Positions 1 to 9,314 are shown, counted from the first letter of the stretch. The stretch: 64,000 nucleotides of DNA from Microbacterium sp. 8M (GCF_902506375.1 NZ_LR733284.1:2173685-2237684), one strand, 5' to 3'. The notes: generated from the sequence alone by a model not told the origin. Numbers and translations are program-made.

Positions 1-960
1 GTTCCCGCCCCCGCCGCCGCGCCGGCTCCGGCCTCCGCCGACACCGGATCCGACTCGCTGTACGTCACGCCGCTCGTGCGTCGTCTCGCCGCTGAGAAGG
101 GCGTCGACCTGGCGTCCGTCACCGGCACGGGCGTCGGCGGACGGATCCGCAAGGAGGACGTGCTGAACGCTGCGGCCGCTCCGGCTGCCCCCGCCGCCGC
201 TGCCGCTCCCGCCGCGGCTGCTCCGAAGGAGCGCGTGATCTCGCCGCTGCGCGGCACCACGCAGCCGATGTCGCGTCTGCGCAAGGTGCTCGCCGAGCGG
301 GCCGTCGCGTCGATGCAGCAGACCGCGCAGCTCACCACCGTGGTCGAGGTCGACGTCACCAAGCTCGCCGCGTACCGCGACGAGGTCAAGGGCTCGTTCC
401 AGCAGAAGACCGGCGACAAGCTCTCGTTCCTGCCGTTCTTCGCCCTGGCTGCGGCCGAGGCGCTGCAGGAGTTCCCGATCGTCAACGCCACGGTCGACGG
501 CACGGACATCGTCTACCCCGCCTCGGAGAACATCTCCATCGCGGTGGACACCGAGCGCGGCCTGCTCACCCCGGTGCTGCGCGACGCGGGCTCGAAGAAC
601 ATCGCCCAGATCGCCCACGAGATCGCCGACCTCGCGGCACGCACCCGTGACAACAAGCTGAAGCCGGACGAGCTCGCGGGCGGGACGTTCACGCTGACCA
701 ACACCGGTTCGCGCGGCGCCCTGTTCGACACCCCCGTGGTGTTCCTGCCGCAGTCCGCGATCCTCGGCACCGGCGTGGTCGTGAAGCGCCCCGGCGTGGT
801 CACGATCGACGGCCAGCAGGCCATCTCCGTCCGCTCGTACGTCTACCTCGCGCTGTCGTACGATCACCGCACCATCGACGGCGCCGACGCGGCCCGCTTC
901 CTGTCGTCGGTGAAGGCGCGCCTCGAGGCTGCGGACTTCGCCGCTCAGCTCGGGGTCTGA
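1..960 (+). CDS. sucB: Dihydrolipoamide acyltransferase (E2) of a 2-oxoacid dehydrogenase complex, 5' truncated
   Basis: The reading frame is open from base 1, so the N-terminal lipoyl domain(s) lie outside the window. The visible part starts in an Ala/Pro linker, continues with a peripheral subunit-binding domain ([15 protein letters not shown]...[14 protein letters not shown]), a second Ala/Pro linker, and a catalytic acyltransferase domain of about 230 residues ending with the active-site pattern [15 protein letters not shown]. This architecture moves acyl groups between E1 and E3 on lipoyl arms in the TCA cycle or pyruvate oxidation. Whether it is the succinyl, acetyl or branched-chain enzyme cannot be decided without the missing part; actinobacterial genes like this are usually annotated sucB. 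Confidence 0.93.
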   Translation, partial: VPAPAAAPAPASADTGSDSLYVTPLVRRLAAEKGVDLASVTGTGVGGRIRKEDVLNAAAAPAAPAAAAAPAAAAPKERVISPLRGTTQPMSRLRKVLAERAVASMQQTAQLTTVVEVDVTKLAAYRDEVKGSFQQKTGDKLSFLPFFALAAAEALQEFPIVNATVDGTDIVYPASENISIAVDTERGLLTPVLRDAGSKNIAQIAHEIADLAARTRDNKLKPDELAGGTFTLTNTGSRGALFDTPVVFLPQSAILGTGVVVKRPGVVTIDGQQAISVRSYVYLALSYDHRTIDGADAARFLSSVKARLEAADFAAQLGV

Positions 961-971
961 TCCGCACGGAT

Positions 972-2480
972 TCACGGGGCTCCGGCCCCCTCGGATGGCG
1001 GATCCGCGATGTCATACACATCGCGGATCCGCCATTCGGCGTCTCGGCGGATGATCACGACCATCTGAGCCTGAGACCCGGAGCCGCTGCGCAGCGCGGC
1101 GACGTCGCCGTAGTCCTCGATCAGGACTGCGGTCGCGTCACCGTCACGCAGCTCCTTGGCCGCGGCACGACCGCCGTCCCACAGCTCACCGCAGGCCGGA
1201 ACGGCTGCGGCTCGGCAACGGAGCGCGGCGGCGATCAGTTCCTCTCCGGCGCGAGCCGGATCCTGCTGGGCGGAGGGACCGGGGTCCCGAGCCGCCGCCG
1301 TGGCGGTGGGTCCCGGGCTCACCGGCGTTGGGGCATGCAGGGGCGCTGCTGTGCCGGCAGACGCGGTCGTCGCGCCCGCCGTGCTCGGTGTCGCCGAGGG
1401 CCGTGCCTTGGCGGCACGACCGACGGCATCCACGCTCCCCGCACCCGTGGGCCAGAGCGCACCGCCGACCGCGATCACCGTCGCCGCCGCCAGCGCCACG
1501 GCCGCCGGACCGGCCCATCGCCGTCGACCGCCATGCGCCGGGGTCTGCCCCGATCGGAGAGAGGACGATCGCCCCGCCAGCCGCCCGAGCCGCGCGAGCA
1601 CGGCCTCCCGCGCAGCGGTGGCCGCCTGACGCAGCACGGTCGGACGCCACGGCGACGTGCTGCCGGTCCTCGCCGCACCGCCCTTCATCTGCCGCCCGCG
1701 GCGCCCGCCCGCCGCAGCGACGGCCCTCAGATCCCGGCGTCGCAGCGCCTGCTCCCGTCGTGACGGCACCGGTCGGTCGATGGCGACCGCGGGATCCCCG
1801 TCCTCGTCCTCGCGCAGACGCAACGGCCGCGGAGCAGCGACCTCCAGCAGCTCGTCCTCCCAGCGCGCCGCCTCCGCCCGGAGCCGACGCGGGTCGTCCA
1901 GCGCATCCGCGAGACGCAGCAGGAGGCGTCGCAGTGCACGATCCTCCGCTCGACTCTCCAGCTCGCGCAGCAGCTGCTGCGCACTCGCGCACGCCGTGTC
2001 GTCGCCGGTCGACGACGCAGGGACCGCGAATACGGGGCGCCCCTCATCGGTCAGCCACCATCGACCCCGCAGCTCCTCACGCTCCGCCTGGTCGTCCGCT
2101 CGGGGCGCCTCTGGAGCGACGCCCTCCGGGTCGAGCTCTCGCACGCCGCGCAGCATGCTGACCGCGAGGGTGACGACCTCTCCGCGCGTCATGCCCGCGT
2201 CCCCGCCACCGGCGAGATGGGCGCCGACGGTGCGCACGCACCAGGGCAGCAGCACGTCATGGCCGTCCATGCCCAGTGCGAGGTCGAGCGGGGCGGCGAC
2301 GTGCTCGCAGCCGGCGAACATCCAGCCGGCCCAGCCGCGCAGCGCGGCCGTCGGAACCCGGACGGCCACCGCATCCCCACGCGAGACGAGCTCGCCCGGG
2401 AACGGGCCTTCGCCGTCCGACAACACGCGGATCGTGCGGTGCGCACCCGCCACCGCGATCCTCCTGGCGCGTTCGGTCAT
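972..2480 (-). CDS. Membrane-anchored protein of unknown function, 502 aa
   Basis: The minus-strand frame runs convergently into the E2 gene, with 11 bp between the stops. The ATG at 2480 gives MTERARRIAV; an in-frame start at 2540 would add 20 residues with no visible support. Residues 1 to about 300 are cytoplasmic-looking with charged helices, one hydrophobic segment (AAVALAAATVIAVGGAL) follows around residue 330, then a Ser/Thr/Ala/Pro linker and a small C-terminal domain ending in VIIRRDAEWRIRDVYDI. The layout (intracellular part, single membrane span, Pro/Thr linker, small extracytoplasmic domain) is common in actinobacterial sensor or cell-wall proteins, but I recognise no named family. 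Confidence 0.8.
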   Translation of the reverse strand: MTERARRIAVAGAHRTIRVLSDGEGPFPGELVSRGDAVAVRVPTAALRGWAGWMFAGCEHVAAPLDLALGMDGHDVLLPWCVRTVGAHLAGGGDAGMTRGEVVTLAVSMLRGVRELDPEGVAPEAPRADDQAEREELRGRWWLTDEGRPVFAVPASSTGDDTACASAQQLLRELESRAEDRALRRLLLRLADALDDPRRLRAEAARWEDELLEVAAPRPLRLREDEDGDPAVAIDRPVPSRREQALRRRDLRAVAAAGGRRGRQMKGGAARTGSTSPWRPTVLRQAATAAREAVLARLGRLAGRSSSLRSGQTPAHGGRRRWAGPAAVALAAATVIAVGGALWPTGAGSVDAVGRAAKARPSATPSTAGATTASAGTAAPLHAPTPVSPGPTATAAARDPGPSAQQDPARAGEELIAAALRCRAAAVPACGELWDGGRAAAKELRDGDATAVLIEDYGDVAALRSGSGSQAQMVVIIRRDAEWRIRDVYDIADPPSEGAGAP

Positions 2481-2635
2481 GACCCCATCCCAGTCCTGCG
2501 CGACGCGCTGCGGACGTCGGCATCCGCGACCGGTGCACAATCACGGAATCCGCCGTGCTGTGCAGGGGGATCTGTTCGCCCAGCGCGTCGACTCCGACAC
2601 CATCACGTCCCCGCGGAATCGGTAGGCTGGAAGGC

Positions 2636-3346
2636 ATGGCAAAAAGTCCTTCCGCGACGGAGAAGCAGCCCGGATTCTTCTCCCAGCTGCGCTCGCTCTT
2701 CCGCTTCACCCGGGAGATCTACCCGTGGCTGCCCTGGGCGCAGATCGCGATCCTCGTCGGCGGCGCCCTCCTCGGCGTGATCGTCGGCTACCTCATTCCG
2801 CCGTTCCAGATCTGGAGCGTCGTGCTCTGGGGCATCACGGGTCTGCTCGCCGGCGTCCTCGGCGCCATGTTCCTCATGACGCGCCTCTCGACGACCGCGA
2901 TGTACCGCAAGATCGACGGCATGCCGGGCGCCGCCGGGCACGTGCTCAGCACGGCGCTGGGACGCAACTGGCAGGGATCCGAGATCCCCGTCGGCGTGAA
3001 CCCCAAGACGCAGGACGCGGTCTACCGAGCGATCGGCCGCGGCGGCATCGTGGTCGTCGCCGAGGGCGCTCGGGGCCGCCTCACCCGCCTCGTCAAGGAT
3101 GAGAAGACCAAGGCGCTGCGCGTGGCGCAGGGCGTGCCCGTGACCGTCCTCTACGTCGGGCACGGCGAGGAGGACGTCTCCATCGACAAGCTCGCCAAGA
3201 CGATCAAGAAGCTCCCGAAGGCCATCGACAACGCCACGATGGCCGCCGTGATCAAGCGCATGGAGTCGGTGTCGCAGTCGGTCGCCTCCCTCCCGATCCC
3301 GAAGGGCATCGACCCGCTCAAGGCGCGCGCTCCGCGCCCGCGCTGA
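2636..3346 (+). CDS. DUF4191-type membrane protein
   Basis: 236 aa from the ATG at 2636, with GGAAG just upstream. The N-terminus is basic, followed by two hydrophobic segments around residues 36-80 (AQIAILVGGALLGVIVGYL and WGITGLLAGVLGAMFL), then a soluble domain of about 150 residues. I match it from memory to DUF4191, a family common next to lipoate and E2 genes in actinobacteria; its function is not known. It is followed at once by a strong bidirectional terminator. The family assignment rests on recollection of length and pattern, not on a search. Confidence 0.85.
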   Translation: MAKSPSATEKQPGFFSQLRSLFRFTREIYPWLPWAQIAILVGGALLGVIVGYLIPPFQIWSVVLWGITGLLAGVLGAMFLMTRLSTTAMYRKIDGMPGAAGHVLSTALGRNWQGSEIPVGVNPKTQDAVYRAIGRGGIVVVAEGARGRLTRLVKDEKTKALRVAQGVPVTVLYVGHGEEDVSIDKLAKTIKKLPKAIDNATMAAVIKRMESVSQSVASLPIPKGIDPLKARAPRPR

Positions 3347-3351
3347 GCCTC

Positions 3352-3402
3352 GACGACGAAGCGCCCGGCCGCCGCCTCCGCGGTGCCGGGCGCTTCGTCG
3401 TC
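3352..3402. terminator. Bidirectional rho-independent terminator
   Basis: A perfect 17-bp inverted repeat has arms at 3352-3368 and 3386-3402 with a 17-nt loop. It lies between the convergent DUF4191 gene (stop 3346) and rimK (stop 3417) and probably serves both. Confidence 0.85.
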
Positions 3403-3416
3403 TCCGGGGATCCCGG

Positions 3417-4610
3417 TCAGTTGACGTCGGGCATGTGCTCCTTCGGGAGCTTGCGCACCTTCGCCCTGCGGCGGCGGCGCTCCGGGATCATCGAGCGCAT
3501 CTCGTCGAGCTTGCCGAAGCAGAGCAGCCGGTCCTCGTCCTCGAGCACCACGTGCTTTCGCGGATTGGGGATCACGGTCACGCCGCGGTGCAACGTGAGC
3601 ACGGTGATGTCCCGGTCCCACAGTCCCAGCTCGCCGAGCTGCTTGCCGACCTGCTCGGCGCCCGCGTGGATGACGAGCTCGGCCACTCCGTAGCCGGTCG
3701 ACACGCTGAGCCGCTGGCGCACGTCGATCTCGGGGAAGTTCACCTGATTCGCGATGAAGTCGATGATCGCGCCGGCGACGTCGAGACCGGTGGCGGCCTC
3801 GATTCCCTGCAGGCCCGGCGAGGAGTTCACCTCCATGACGAGAGGACCGTCCTCGCCCTCGAGCATGTCGACGCCCGCCACGCGCAGGCCCATGATCTGC
3901 GCCGCGCGAACGGCCGTCTGCTCGTAGACGGGGTCGAGGTGCACAGCCTCGACCGTCCCGCCGCGGTGCACGTTGGAGCGGAACTCGTCGCCGTTCGCGA
4001 CGCGACGCATCGCCGCCACGACCCGGTCGCCCACCACGAGGGCGCGGATGTCGCGGCCTCGGCTCTCGGAGATGAACTTCTGGATGAGCACGTTCTGCTT
4101 GGTGGAGTGCAGGGTCTCGATGATCGCCTCGGCGACCTTCACCTGCGGGGCGAGGATCACGCCGATCCCCTGGGTGCCCTCCAGCAGCTTGATGACCACG
4201 GGCGCTCCGCCGACGCGCTCGATCGCCGGGCGCACGTCGGCACGGTTGCGCACGAAGGCGGTCGGCGGCATGGCGATGTTGTGCCGGGAGAGGATCTGGT
4301 TCGCCCGCAGCTTGTCGCGCGCGCTCGAGATCCCGTTCGCGGTGTTCGGCGTGTAGACGTCCATCTGCTCGAACTGGCGCACCACGGCGGTGCCGAAGTA
4401 CGTGATCGAGTTGCCGATGCGCGGCAGGATTGCGTCGTAGTCGCTCAGCCGGCGGCCGCGGTAGTGCAGGTCCGGCTCCTCCGAGGTGAGGTCGATCGCG
4501 AACCGCAGCGTGTTCAGCACCTTGACCTGGTGGCCGCGCTGCGTCGCGGCGGCACGGAGGCGCTGGGTCGAGTACGACTGCGGGGCGCGCGAGAGCACGG
4601 CGAGCTTCAC
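3417..4610 (-). CDS. rimK: RimK-family ATP-grasp ligase with C-terminal RCK_C domain
   Basis: 397 aa. The N-terminal 300 residues match the RimK family: pre-ATP-grasp domain, ATP-grasp motifs VVIKLLEGTQGIGV and LIQKFISESRGRDIRALVVG, and the metal-binding VMEVNSSPGLQGIE. RimK enzymes add glutamate residues to protein or small-molecule carboxylates. Residues of about 310-385 (GVAELVIHAGAEQVGKQLGE...DEDRLLCFGKLDEM) look like an RCK_C (TrkA-C) ligand-binding domain, which suggests allosteric control. The gene is divergent from the protease-like gene at 4628, a pairing often seen for RimK. Confidence 0.9.
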   Translation of the reverse strand: MKLAVLSRAPQSYSTQRLRAAATQRGHQVKVLNTLRFAIDLTSEEPDLHYRGRRLSDYDAILPRIGNSITYFGTAVVRQFEQMDVYTPNTANGISSARDKLRANQILSRHNIAMPPTAFVRNRADVRPAIERVGGAPVVIKLLEGTQGIGVILAPQVKVAEAIIETLHSTKQNVLIQKFISESRGRDIRALVVGDRVVAAMRRVANGDEFRSNVHRGGTVEAVHLDPVYEQTAVRAAQIMGLRVAGVDMLEGEDGPLVMEVNSSPGLQGIEAATGLDVAGAIIDFIANQVNFPEIDVRQRLSVSTGYGVAELVIHAGAEQVGKQLGELGLWDRDITVLTLHRGVTVIPNPRKHVVLEDEDRLLCFGKLDEMRSMIPERRRRRAKVRKLPKEHMPDVN

Positions 4611-4627
4611 GGTGATTTCCTGCCAGG

Positions 4628-5119
4628 ATGTGTGTTGTGGACGAACCTACTCATTCAAGCACCCTTATCGGGTGGCGGGAGTGGGTGTCCCTCCCCGACG
4701 TCGGGATCCCCTGGATCAAGGCAAAGATCGACACCGGGGCCCGCAGCTCCTCGCTGCACGCGCAGCACATCCGGGAGTTCGACCGGGACGGCGCACCCTG
4801 GGTGCGCTTCGACGTGCGGCCGTGGCAGGGCGCGCACGAGCTCATCCCCGTGGAGCTGCCGGTGTTCGACCGCCGCGACGTGCGCTCGTCCTCCGGGCAC
4901 GCGCAGAGCCGTCTCGTGGTGCTGCTCGACCTCGTGCTCGTCGGCCGTCGCGTCACCGCGGAGGTGACGCTGAGCAACCGCAGCGAGATGGGCTTCCGCA
5001 TGCTCATCGGCCGGGAGGCGCTGCGGCAGGGGTTCACGATCGATCCGGCACGGTCGTTCCTGGGCGGCAAGGCGCCGAAGGCGTTCCGCCGGCTCAACCG
5101 CGGCCACGTCGCGATCTGA
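4628..5119 (+). CDS. RimK-linked ATP-dependent zinc protease-like protein
   Basis: 163 aa, divergent from rimK with only 17 bp between the two start codons, so at least one transcript is probably nearly leaderless. The core IKAKIDTGARSSSLHA and LSNRSEMGFRMLIGREAL resembles the retropepsin-like 'putative ATP-dependent zinc protease' family (PF05618) that accompanies rimK in many bacteria. The DTGA motif carries the probable catalytic aspartate. The GTG at 4637 is an alternative start. A role in trimming the products of the neighbouring RimK is inferred from the gene pairing. Confidence 0.85.
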   Translation: MCVVDEPTHSSTLIGWREWVSLPDVGIPWIKAKIDTGARSSSLHAQHIREFDRDGAPWVRFDVRPWQGAHELIPVELPVFDRRDVRSSSGHAQSRLVVLLDLVLVGRRVTAEVTLSNRSEMGFRMLIGREALRQGFTIDPARSFLGGKAPKAFRRLNRGHVAI

Positions 5120-5126
5120 CCCGCGC

Positions 5127-5555
5127 TCAGGCGCGGATGAGCACGGTCCCGACGGCCTTGTCGTGCAGCCCCCGGTGATCCACGTCGAAGATGACCGCCG
5201 GGATCACGAGGATCAGCAGCACCGTGCGCACGATGGGCCGCCACAGCCCGACCCAGCCGCCGTTCATCATGACCAGTCGCAGCCCGACGATGCGGTGTCC
5301 CGGGCTGCCGCCGATGGTCGGGATGAACAGGATCTGCAGCACGGCGAACACGATCATCGGGGCGAACTGGGTCAGCCCCGCCTCCTTCGGCAGGTCGAAC
5401 TGCCGGAAGCCGAAGAACGCCGTCGCGATGATCGTCGCCGCGGCATAGTCGATCACCAGAGCGGCGACCCGCCGGCCCAGGCGTCCGATGCTGCCGGATC
5501 CGGTCCTGGGCAGGCCGAGTCGTTCGCCGGGATAGCTCTGCGCGGTGTCGGGCAT
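5127..5555 (-). CDS. RDD family membrane protein
   Basis: 142 aa. An Arg-rich entry (GRLGRRVAALVIDYAAATII) is followed by three hydrophobic segments and the conserved GGSPGHRIVGLRLV loop typical of RDD proteins. These are small membrane proteins of mostly unknown function. It is convergent with the preceding gene and divergent from glnA1. The same gene sits next to glnA in many Microbacteriaceae as far as I recall. Confidence 0.88.
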   Translation of the reverse strand: MPDTAQSYPGERLGLPRTGSGSIGRLGRRVAALVIDYAAATIIATAFFGFRQFDLPKEAGLTQFAPMIVFAVLQILFIPTIGGSPGHRIVGLRLVMMNGGWVGLWRPIVRTVLLILVIPAVIFDVDHRGLHDKAVGTVLIRA

Positions 5556-5614
5556 CCCTCCAGCCTAGGCGAGCCGCACAGGGCCGATCGGACACCCGGC
5601 AGCCGCTCCGACGC

Positions 5615-5630
5615 GTAACACGCCGGAAAC
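5615..5630 (+). promoter_or_regulatory. GlnR-type box upstream of glnA1
   Basis: GTAAC at 5615-5619, six bases, then GAAAC at 5626-5630. This matches the actinobacterial GlnR half-box pattern (gTnAC-n6-GaAAC) exactly. A weaker continuation (GACAT, six bases, GTCAT) follows at 5637-5652. The site is about 85 bp upstream of the glnA1 start, fitting nitrogen-dependent control. Confidence 0.6.
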
Positions 5631-5713
5631 ATTCCAGACATGATCGCGTCATCCCCCGCCCGTAACCTGCTTGCAGGTCGCTCGACCGCACCCGTTCCTC
5701 CAGGAGTTGATGC

Positions 5714-7138
5714 ATGTTCACCACCCCCGCCGACGTGCTCGCGTACATCCGCGAAAACGACGTCAAGTTCCTCGACATCCGCTTCACCGACCTGCCGGGC
5801 GTGCAGCAGCACTTCAACATCCCGGCATCGACGGTGGACGAGGACTTCTTCGTCAACGGTCAGCTCTTCGACGGCTCGTCGATCCGCGGGTTCGCGTCGA
5901 TCCACGAGTCCGACATGCAGCTCATCCCGGACGTGACCACGGCGTACGTGGACCCGTTCCGCGAGGCGAGCACGCTGGTCATGGTGTTCGACATCTACAA
6001 CCCCCGCACCGGCGAGATCTACACGAAGGACCCGCGTCAGGTCGCCAAGAACGCAGAGAAGTACCTCGCGTCGACCGGCATCGCCGATACGGCCTACTTC
6101 GCCCCCGAGGCCGAGTTCTACATCTTCGACGACGTCCGCTACTCGGTCACCGCCGGCGAGAGCTTCTACAAGGTCGACTCCGAGGAGGCCGCGTGGAACA
6201 CCGGTCGCGAGGAGGAGGGCGGCAACCTCGCCAACAAGACCCCGTACAAGGGCGGCTACTTCCCCGTCTCCCCCGTGGACAAGACCGCCGACCTGCGCGA
6301 CGACATCACCCTCAAGCTCATCGAGTCGGGCCTCATCCTCGAGCGCTCGCACCACGAGGTCGGCACCGCCGGTCAGCAGGAGATCAACTACCGCTTCGAC
6401 ACGATGGTGCACGCGGCCGATGACATCCTGAAGTTCAAGTACATCGTCAAGAACACCGCTGAGCTGTGGGGCAAGACCGCCACGTTCATGCCGAAGCCGC
6501 TGTTCGGCGACAACGGATCCGGCATGCACACCCACCAGTCGCTGTGGAACGACGGCAAGCCGCTGTTCTACGACGAGCAGGGTTACGGCGGCCTCAGCGA
6601 CATCGCGCGCTGGTACATCGGCGGCATCCTCAAGCACGCTCCGGCTGTGCTCGCCTTCACCAACCCCACGCTGAACAGCTACCACCGTCTGGTCAAGGGC
6701 TTCGAGGCGCCGGTCAACCTGGTGTACTCGGCCGGCAACCGCTCCGCGGCGATCCGCATCCCGATCACGGGTTCCAACCCGAAGGCCAAGCGCATCGAGT
6801 TCCGCGCGCCCGACGCCTCCGGCAACCCCTACCTCGCCTTCGCCGCGCAGCTGATGGCCGGCCTGGACGGCATCAAGAACCGCATCGAGCCGCACGAGCC
6901 GGTCGACAAGGACCTCTACGAGCTCCCGCCGGAGGAGGCCAAGGGCATCCCGCAGGTGCCGAACTCCCTGCTGGACTCCCTCGAGGCGCTCCGCGCCGAC
7001 CACGACTTCCTCCTCGAGGGCGGCGTGTTCACCGAAGAGCTCATCCAGACCTGGATCGACTACAAGTACGAGAAGGAGATCCTGCCGATCGCGCAGCGTC
7101 CCCACCCGTACGAGTACGAGCTCTACTACGGCGTGTAA
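5714..7138 (+). CDS. glnA: Glutamine synthetase type I (GlnA1)
   Basis: 474 aa, full family length. Visible hallmarks are [13 protein letters not shown], the metal and ATP ligand motif [12 protein letters not shown], the glutamate-binding region [12 protein letters not shown], and the ATP-binding [10 protein letters not shown]. Tyr of the DLYELPPEE loop, about residue 402, is the adenylylation site of the GSI-beta class, which fits with glnE being present in this window. AGGAG precedes the ATG. The last codons are the attachment site of element 1: the 3' end was rewritten by the phage but still encodes ELYYGV. The original terminator is now 38 kb away. Confidence 0.97.
   Translation: MFTTPADVLAYIRENDVKFLDIRFTDLPGVQQHFNIPASTVDEDFFVNGQLFDGSSIRGFASIHESDMQLIPDVTTAYVDPFREASTLVMVFDIYNPRTGEIYTKDPRQVAKNAEKYLASTGIADTAYFAPEAEFYIFDDVRYSVTAGESFYKVDSEEAAWNTGREEEGGNLANKTPYKGGYFPVSPVDKTADLRDDITLKLIESGLILERSHHEVGTAGQQEINYRFDTMVHAADDILKFKYIVKNTAELWGKTATFMPKPLFGDNGSGMHTHQSLWNDGKPLFYDEQGYGGLSDIARWYIGGILKHAPAVLAFTNPTLNSYHRLVKGFEAPVNLVYSAGNRSAAIRIPITGSNPKAKRIEFRAPDASGNPYLAFAAQLMAGLDGIKNRIEPHEPVDKDLYELPPEEAKGIPQVPNSLLDSLEALRADHDFLLEGGVFTEELIQTWIDYKYEKEILPIAQRPHPYEYELYYGV
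7113..7125 (+). other. attL core of element 1 (within glnA1)
   Basis: AGTACGAGCTCTA inside the glnA1 codons for EYELY. The same 13 bases recur at 45251. After one differing base (C at 7126, T at 45264), TACGGCGT is again shared. The crossover replaced the last codons and stop of glnA1 with a phage-borne version that keeps the protein sequence. Confidence 0.88.
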
Positions 7139-7140
7139 GG

Positions 7141-7157
7141 AGACTCCGCGGGAGTCT
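7141..7157 (+). terminator. Hairpin directly after glnA1
   Basis: AGACTCC at 7141-7147, three-base loop, GGAGTCT at 7151-7157, three bases after the glnA1 stop codon. No clear T-run follows. It lies on the phage side of attL, so it is a phage-supplied substitute candidate for the displaced glnA terminator. Confidence 0.45.
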
Positions 7158-7164
7158 TGGGGTT

Positions 7165-7183
7165 AGTCCGCAGGCAGTCCGCA
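7165..7183 (+). repeat. Paired direct repeats near attL (candidate integrase arm sites)
   Basis: AGTCCGCA occurs at 7165-7172 and 7176-7183, 11 bp apart. The same octamer with the same 11-bp spacing and orientation occurs near attR at 45129 and 45140. Paired repeats on both sides of the attachment core are what arm-type integrase binding sites look like. Confidence 0.55.
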
Positions 7184-7188
7184 AAATC

Positions 7189-7485
7189 TCAAGAACCCGC
7201 CTCAGCCTCACCCGGCTGGGGCGGGTTCTTTCGTGCTTGCATCAACGCGCGCTCGAGTTCCATAAAGCGGCTGCGGACGTCGGTGAGCGAAGCGACCGCC
7301 TCGTCGAGGTCAATCACCAACTCTCGGAGCTCCTCCGTCTCGCCGGAGAGCATCATGATCTTCCGCGCGTCGCTAATACTGGAGGACCGCATGGCTTTCA
7401 TGGTGGCGAGCGCGATACCTGTTCGATCCGCGGCACGTTCGAACGTGAGCAGTGCCAATTCGAGTCTCTGATCAATGCTCGCCAT
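7189..7485 (-). CDS. Small coiled-coil protein downstream of the integrase
   Basis: 98 aa from the ATG at 7485, preceded by GGAGGG nine bases upstream. A longer in-frame start at 7560 would lie deep inside the integrase gene. The start overlaps the integrase stop by 14 bp, so the two are translationally coupled. The sequence is mostly helical with heptad-like spacing (EELRELVIDLDEAVASLTDVRSRF in pieces) and no known motif. I do not recognise a family; a directionality or accessory factor role is possible but unsupported. Confidence 0.6.
   Translation of the reverse strand: MASIDQRLELALLTFERAADRTGIALATMKAMRSSSISDARKIMMLSGETEELRELVIDLDEAVASLTDVRSRFMELERALMQARKNPPQPGEAEAGS
7191..7230. terminator. 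Bidirectional terminator at the left end of element 1
   Basis: A perfect 11-bp stem has arms AAGAACCCGCC at 7191-7201 and GGCGGGTTCTT at 7220-7230, with a T-rich flank. It lies inside the last codons of the 98-aa gene and between it and convergent glnA1. It can stop transcription from both sides and so insulates the prophage from glnA1. Confidence 0.65.
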
Positions 7486-8557
7486 AAGAACCGTCCCTCC
7501 GGGATCGCCGTTCGTGTCTCTCGGCCAGGACGGCTTGGACCGCAGACCGTGACGACTCATCCCTGTCCGGCCACAAGTGCCCGTACGTGTCGAGGGTGGT
7601 CTTTGCCGAGGCGTGGCGTAGGCGTGCCTGCACGGTTTTGATGTCCAAACCGCTCGAAATTAGCAAGCTCGCGAAGTAGTGGCGGAGGTCGTGGATTCTG
7701 AAGTCGTCGGGAAGCCCCTCTACCCTGGCGCGAGCCACTCGCCATGCGGCTTCGATCGTGTACGGCGCGACTGGCCGGCCGAAGGCACCGACGACGATGG
7801 TGCTACTCCCCCATGCGACCCGGTTTGCATTCAGCATCACCGCGAGTTCCTTGGGAATCGGTATCGGGTTCTTCGATTCGTCTGTTTTCAGCGGCTCGGC
7901 CGGGTATTGGATCGCTGGAGTGATGATGCCACGCATGAAGTCGACATCGTCTACGCGTAGTGCCGCGATTTCAGCCACCCTGAGGCCGGCGAACGCTCCA
8001 AGAAGGACTACCGGCTTGAAGTGGTCCGGGAGGGAGTCGTGTAGCGCCCAGACCTGGTCAGTCGTGGCAACATACGGACGCTGCTTCGCGCCTCGCGGAG
8101 ACGTCCGACGAGAGCATGGATTCTTTGCTACAAGCCCATCGTGCATCGCGTCAGTGAACAGCTGCGAAAGCCGCGAGTGCAGGGCGTAGACGTACGACGT
8201 GGCGTAACCACGGCTAGCCAGACTCACGACCCACGCCTGCACCTCGGACGGCCTAACCGCTCGGAGCGGACGGTGACCTAAGTCCGCCTTGATTACGGCG
8301 AGATGCGTCCTCGCCTGCCGAACAGTCGAGAGCCGATTGCGTTCATAGCCACTAATCCAGGCGTCAGCCCACTCGCCAAGTGTTGTGCGGGCGCGTTGAG
8401 GCGCAACATGTGTACCCTGTGCGACGGAGGAGGCCTGCTCCACAAGCCATGCAGAGCCTTCTCGCTTGGTCTTGAAGTGCCTTGCGTGCTCTTTGCCTGC
8501 GTCGTCGCGGTAGCGCGCCCGCCAGACGCCATCAGGCCTCTGCTTGATGCTTGCCAT
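7472..8557 (-). CDS. int: Tyrosine recombinase / phage integrase (left)
   Basis: 361 aa. It has an N-terminal arm-binding part (MASIKQRPDGVWRARYRDD), a SAM-like core-binding domain (residues about 60-150), and a catalytic domain with AGLRVAEIAALR (Arg), HDLRHYFASLL (His-x-x-Arg), RLRHASAKTTL (His) and the Tyr nucleophile in LDTYGHLWPD. Its stop lies about 350 bp inside attL, the usual place for a phage integrase. Its start overlaps the repressor's end by 26 bp. The C-terminal part resembles the integrase remnant in element 2. Confidence 0.95.
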   Translation of the reverse strand: MASIKQRPDGVWRARYRDDAGKEHARHFKTKREGSAWLVEQASSVAQGTHVAPQRARTTLGEWADAWISGYERNRLSTVRQARTHLAVIKADLGHRPLRAVRPSEVQAWVVSLASRGYATSYVYALHSRLSQLFTDAMHDGLVAKNPCSRRTSPRGAKQRPYVATTDQVWALHDSLPDHFKPVVLLGAFAGLRVAEIAALRVDDVDFMRGIITPAIQYPAEPLKTDESKNPIPIPKELAVMLNANRVAWGSSTIVVGAFGRPVAPYTIEAAWRVARARVEGLPDDFRIHDLRHYFASLLISSGLDIKTVQARLRHASAKTTLDTYGHLWPDRDESSRSAVQAVLAERHERRSRRDGSYGEH

Positions 8558-9314
8558 TGCCGCGACCCAGTTGGTAGGAACCGATCGAAACGCCCACGAA
8601 AAGGTCCTCGAGGGTGAGTAGCTGAAGTTCGAACGCTCGGGCCGCTTCGCCCCCCTGAGCTACTTCGTTGCGGTTGAATGACATCGCGAGAACTCGGCGG
8701 ACGCTCTCCGGCAGTGTGGGAGCGTCCCCATAGAACTTCTCGTAGGTTCCGAGCCTGGTTCGTAGCTCAAAGGCTTCGTAGGCAGCCGAGGCCAAATGGT
8801 TATCCTGACCGACACCGGCTCGGGCATGAGCGATTGCGCGCGTCACGTGGTTGTTGAGCGATTCCCCGGCCATGACAACCTCGGCAGTCTCGACGATCCG
8901 TCCGGGAACCCTCGACCACGTCGTCTCGCGACCGCCGGGAAGCGTCACCAACGCGTCATTCGCTAGCGCATCGGCCGCGCTAGCGAAGTGGCCGGGACGT
9001 ACCTCAATCTCTTCCCCGACTGGGTAGATCAGGTCCCACATCGAAACATGCAGAGCATCAGCGAGCATCGCGAGTTCAGTAATGGATAGCGTCTTCCGCT
9101 TGCCTGCGAACAGGCCATTGAGCGTCGCCTTCTTGACAGACCCCACCTCACCCATGAACACGGAGCATCGTTCAGCCAGCTGCTCAGTCGTGAGTTTCCG
9201 AGACTCCTTGCGCCGCAGGACTTCCCGAACGATCTGCTTAGTTCGCCGAACCTCCCACCCATCTCCATCGAGCGGTTCCAGGGAGTACTTGGCCGGAGTA
9301 TTCACATTCCCCAT
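8532..9314 (-). CDS. XRE-type phage repressor candidate
   Basis: 260 aa from the ATG at 9314 (MGNVNTPAKYSLEPLDG); a longer start at 9350 would place the gene inside the control region. Residues of about 25-90 form a helix-turn-helix domain (LTTEQLAERCSV...KKATLNGLFAGKRKTLSITELAMLADALHV). The remaining 170 residues are helical and unassigned. The position, divergent from a small early operon and upstream of the integrase, is that of the lysogeny repressor. No strong ribosome site is visible, so a leaderless transcript is possible. Confidence 0.78.
   Translation of the reverse strand: MGNVNTPAKYSLEPLDGDGWEVRRTKQIVREVLRRKESRKLTTEQLAERCSVFMGEVGSVKKATLNGLFAGKRKTLSITELAMLADALHVSMWDLIYPVGEEIEVRPGHFASAADALANDALVTLPGGRETTWSRVPGRIVETAEVVMAGESLNNHVTRAIAHARAGVGQDNHLASAAYEAFELRTRLGTYEKFYGDAPTLPESVRRVLAMSFNRNEVAQGGEAARAFELQLLTLEDLFVGVSIGSYQLGRGNGKHQAEA

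Noticed and set aside
1156-2161. Overlapping Ala/Pro/Arg-rich open frames opposite the 972-2480 gene
   Set aside because: Low-complexity frames caused by GC bias; the minus-strand gene has the membrane-protein plan and consistent codon use.
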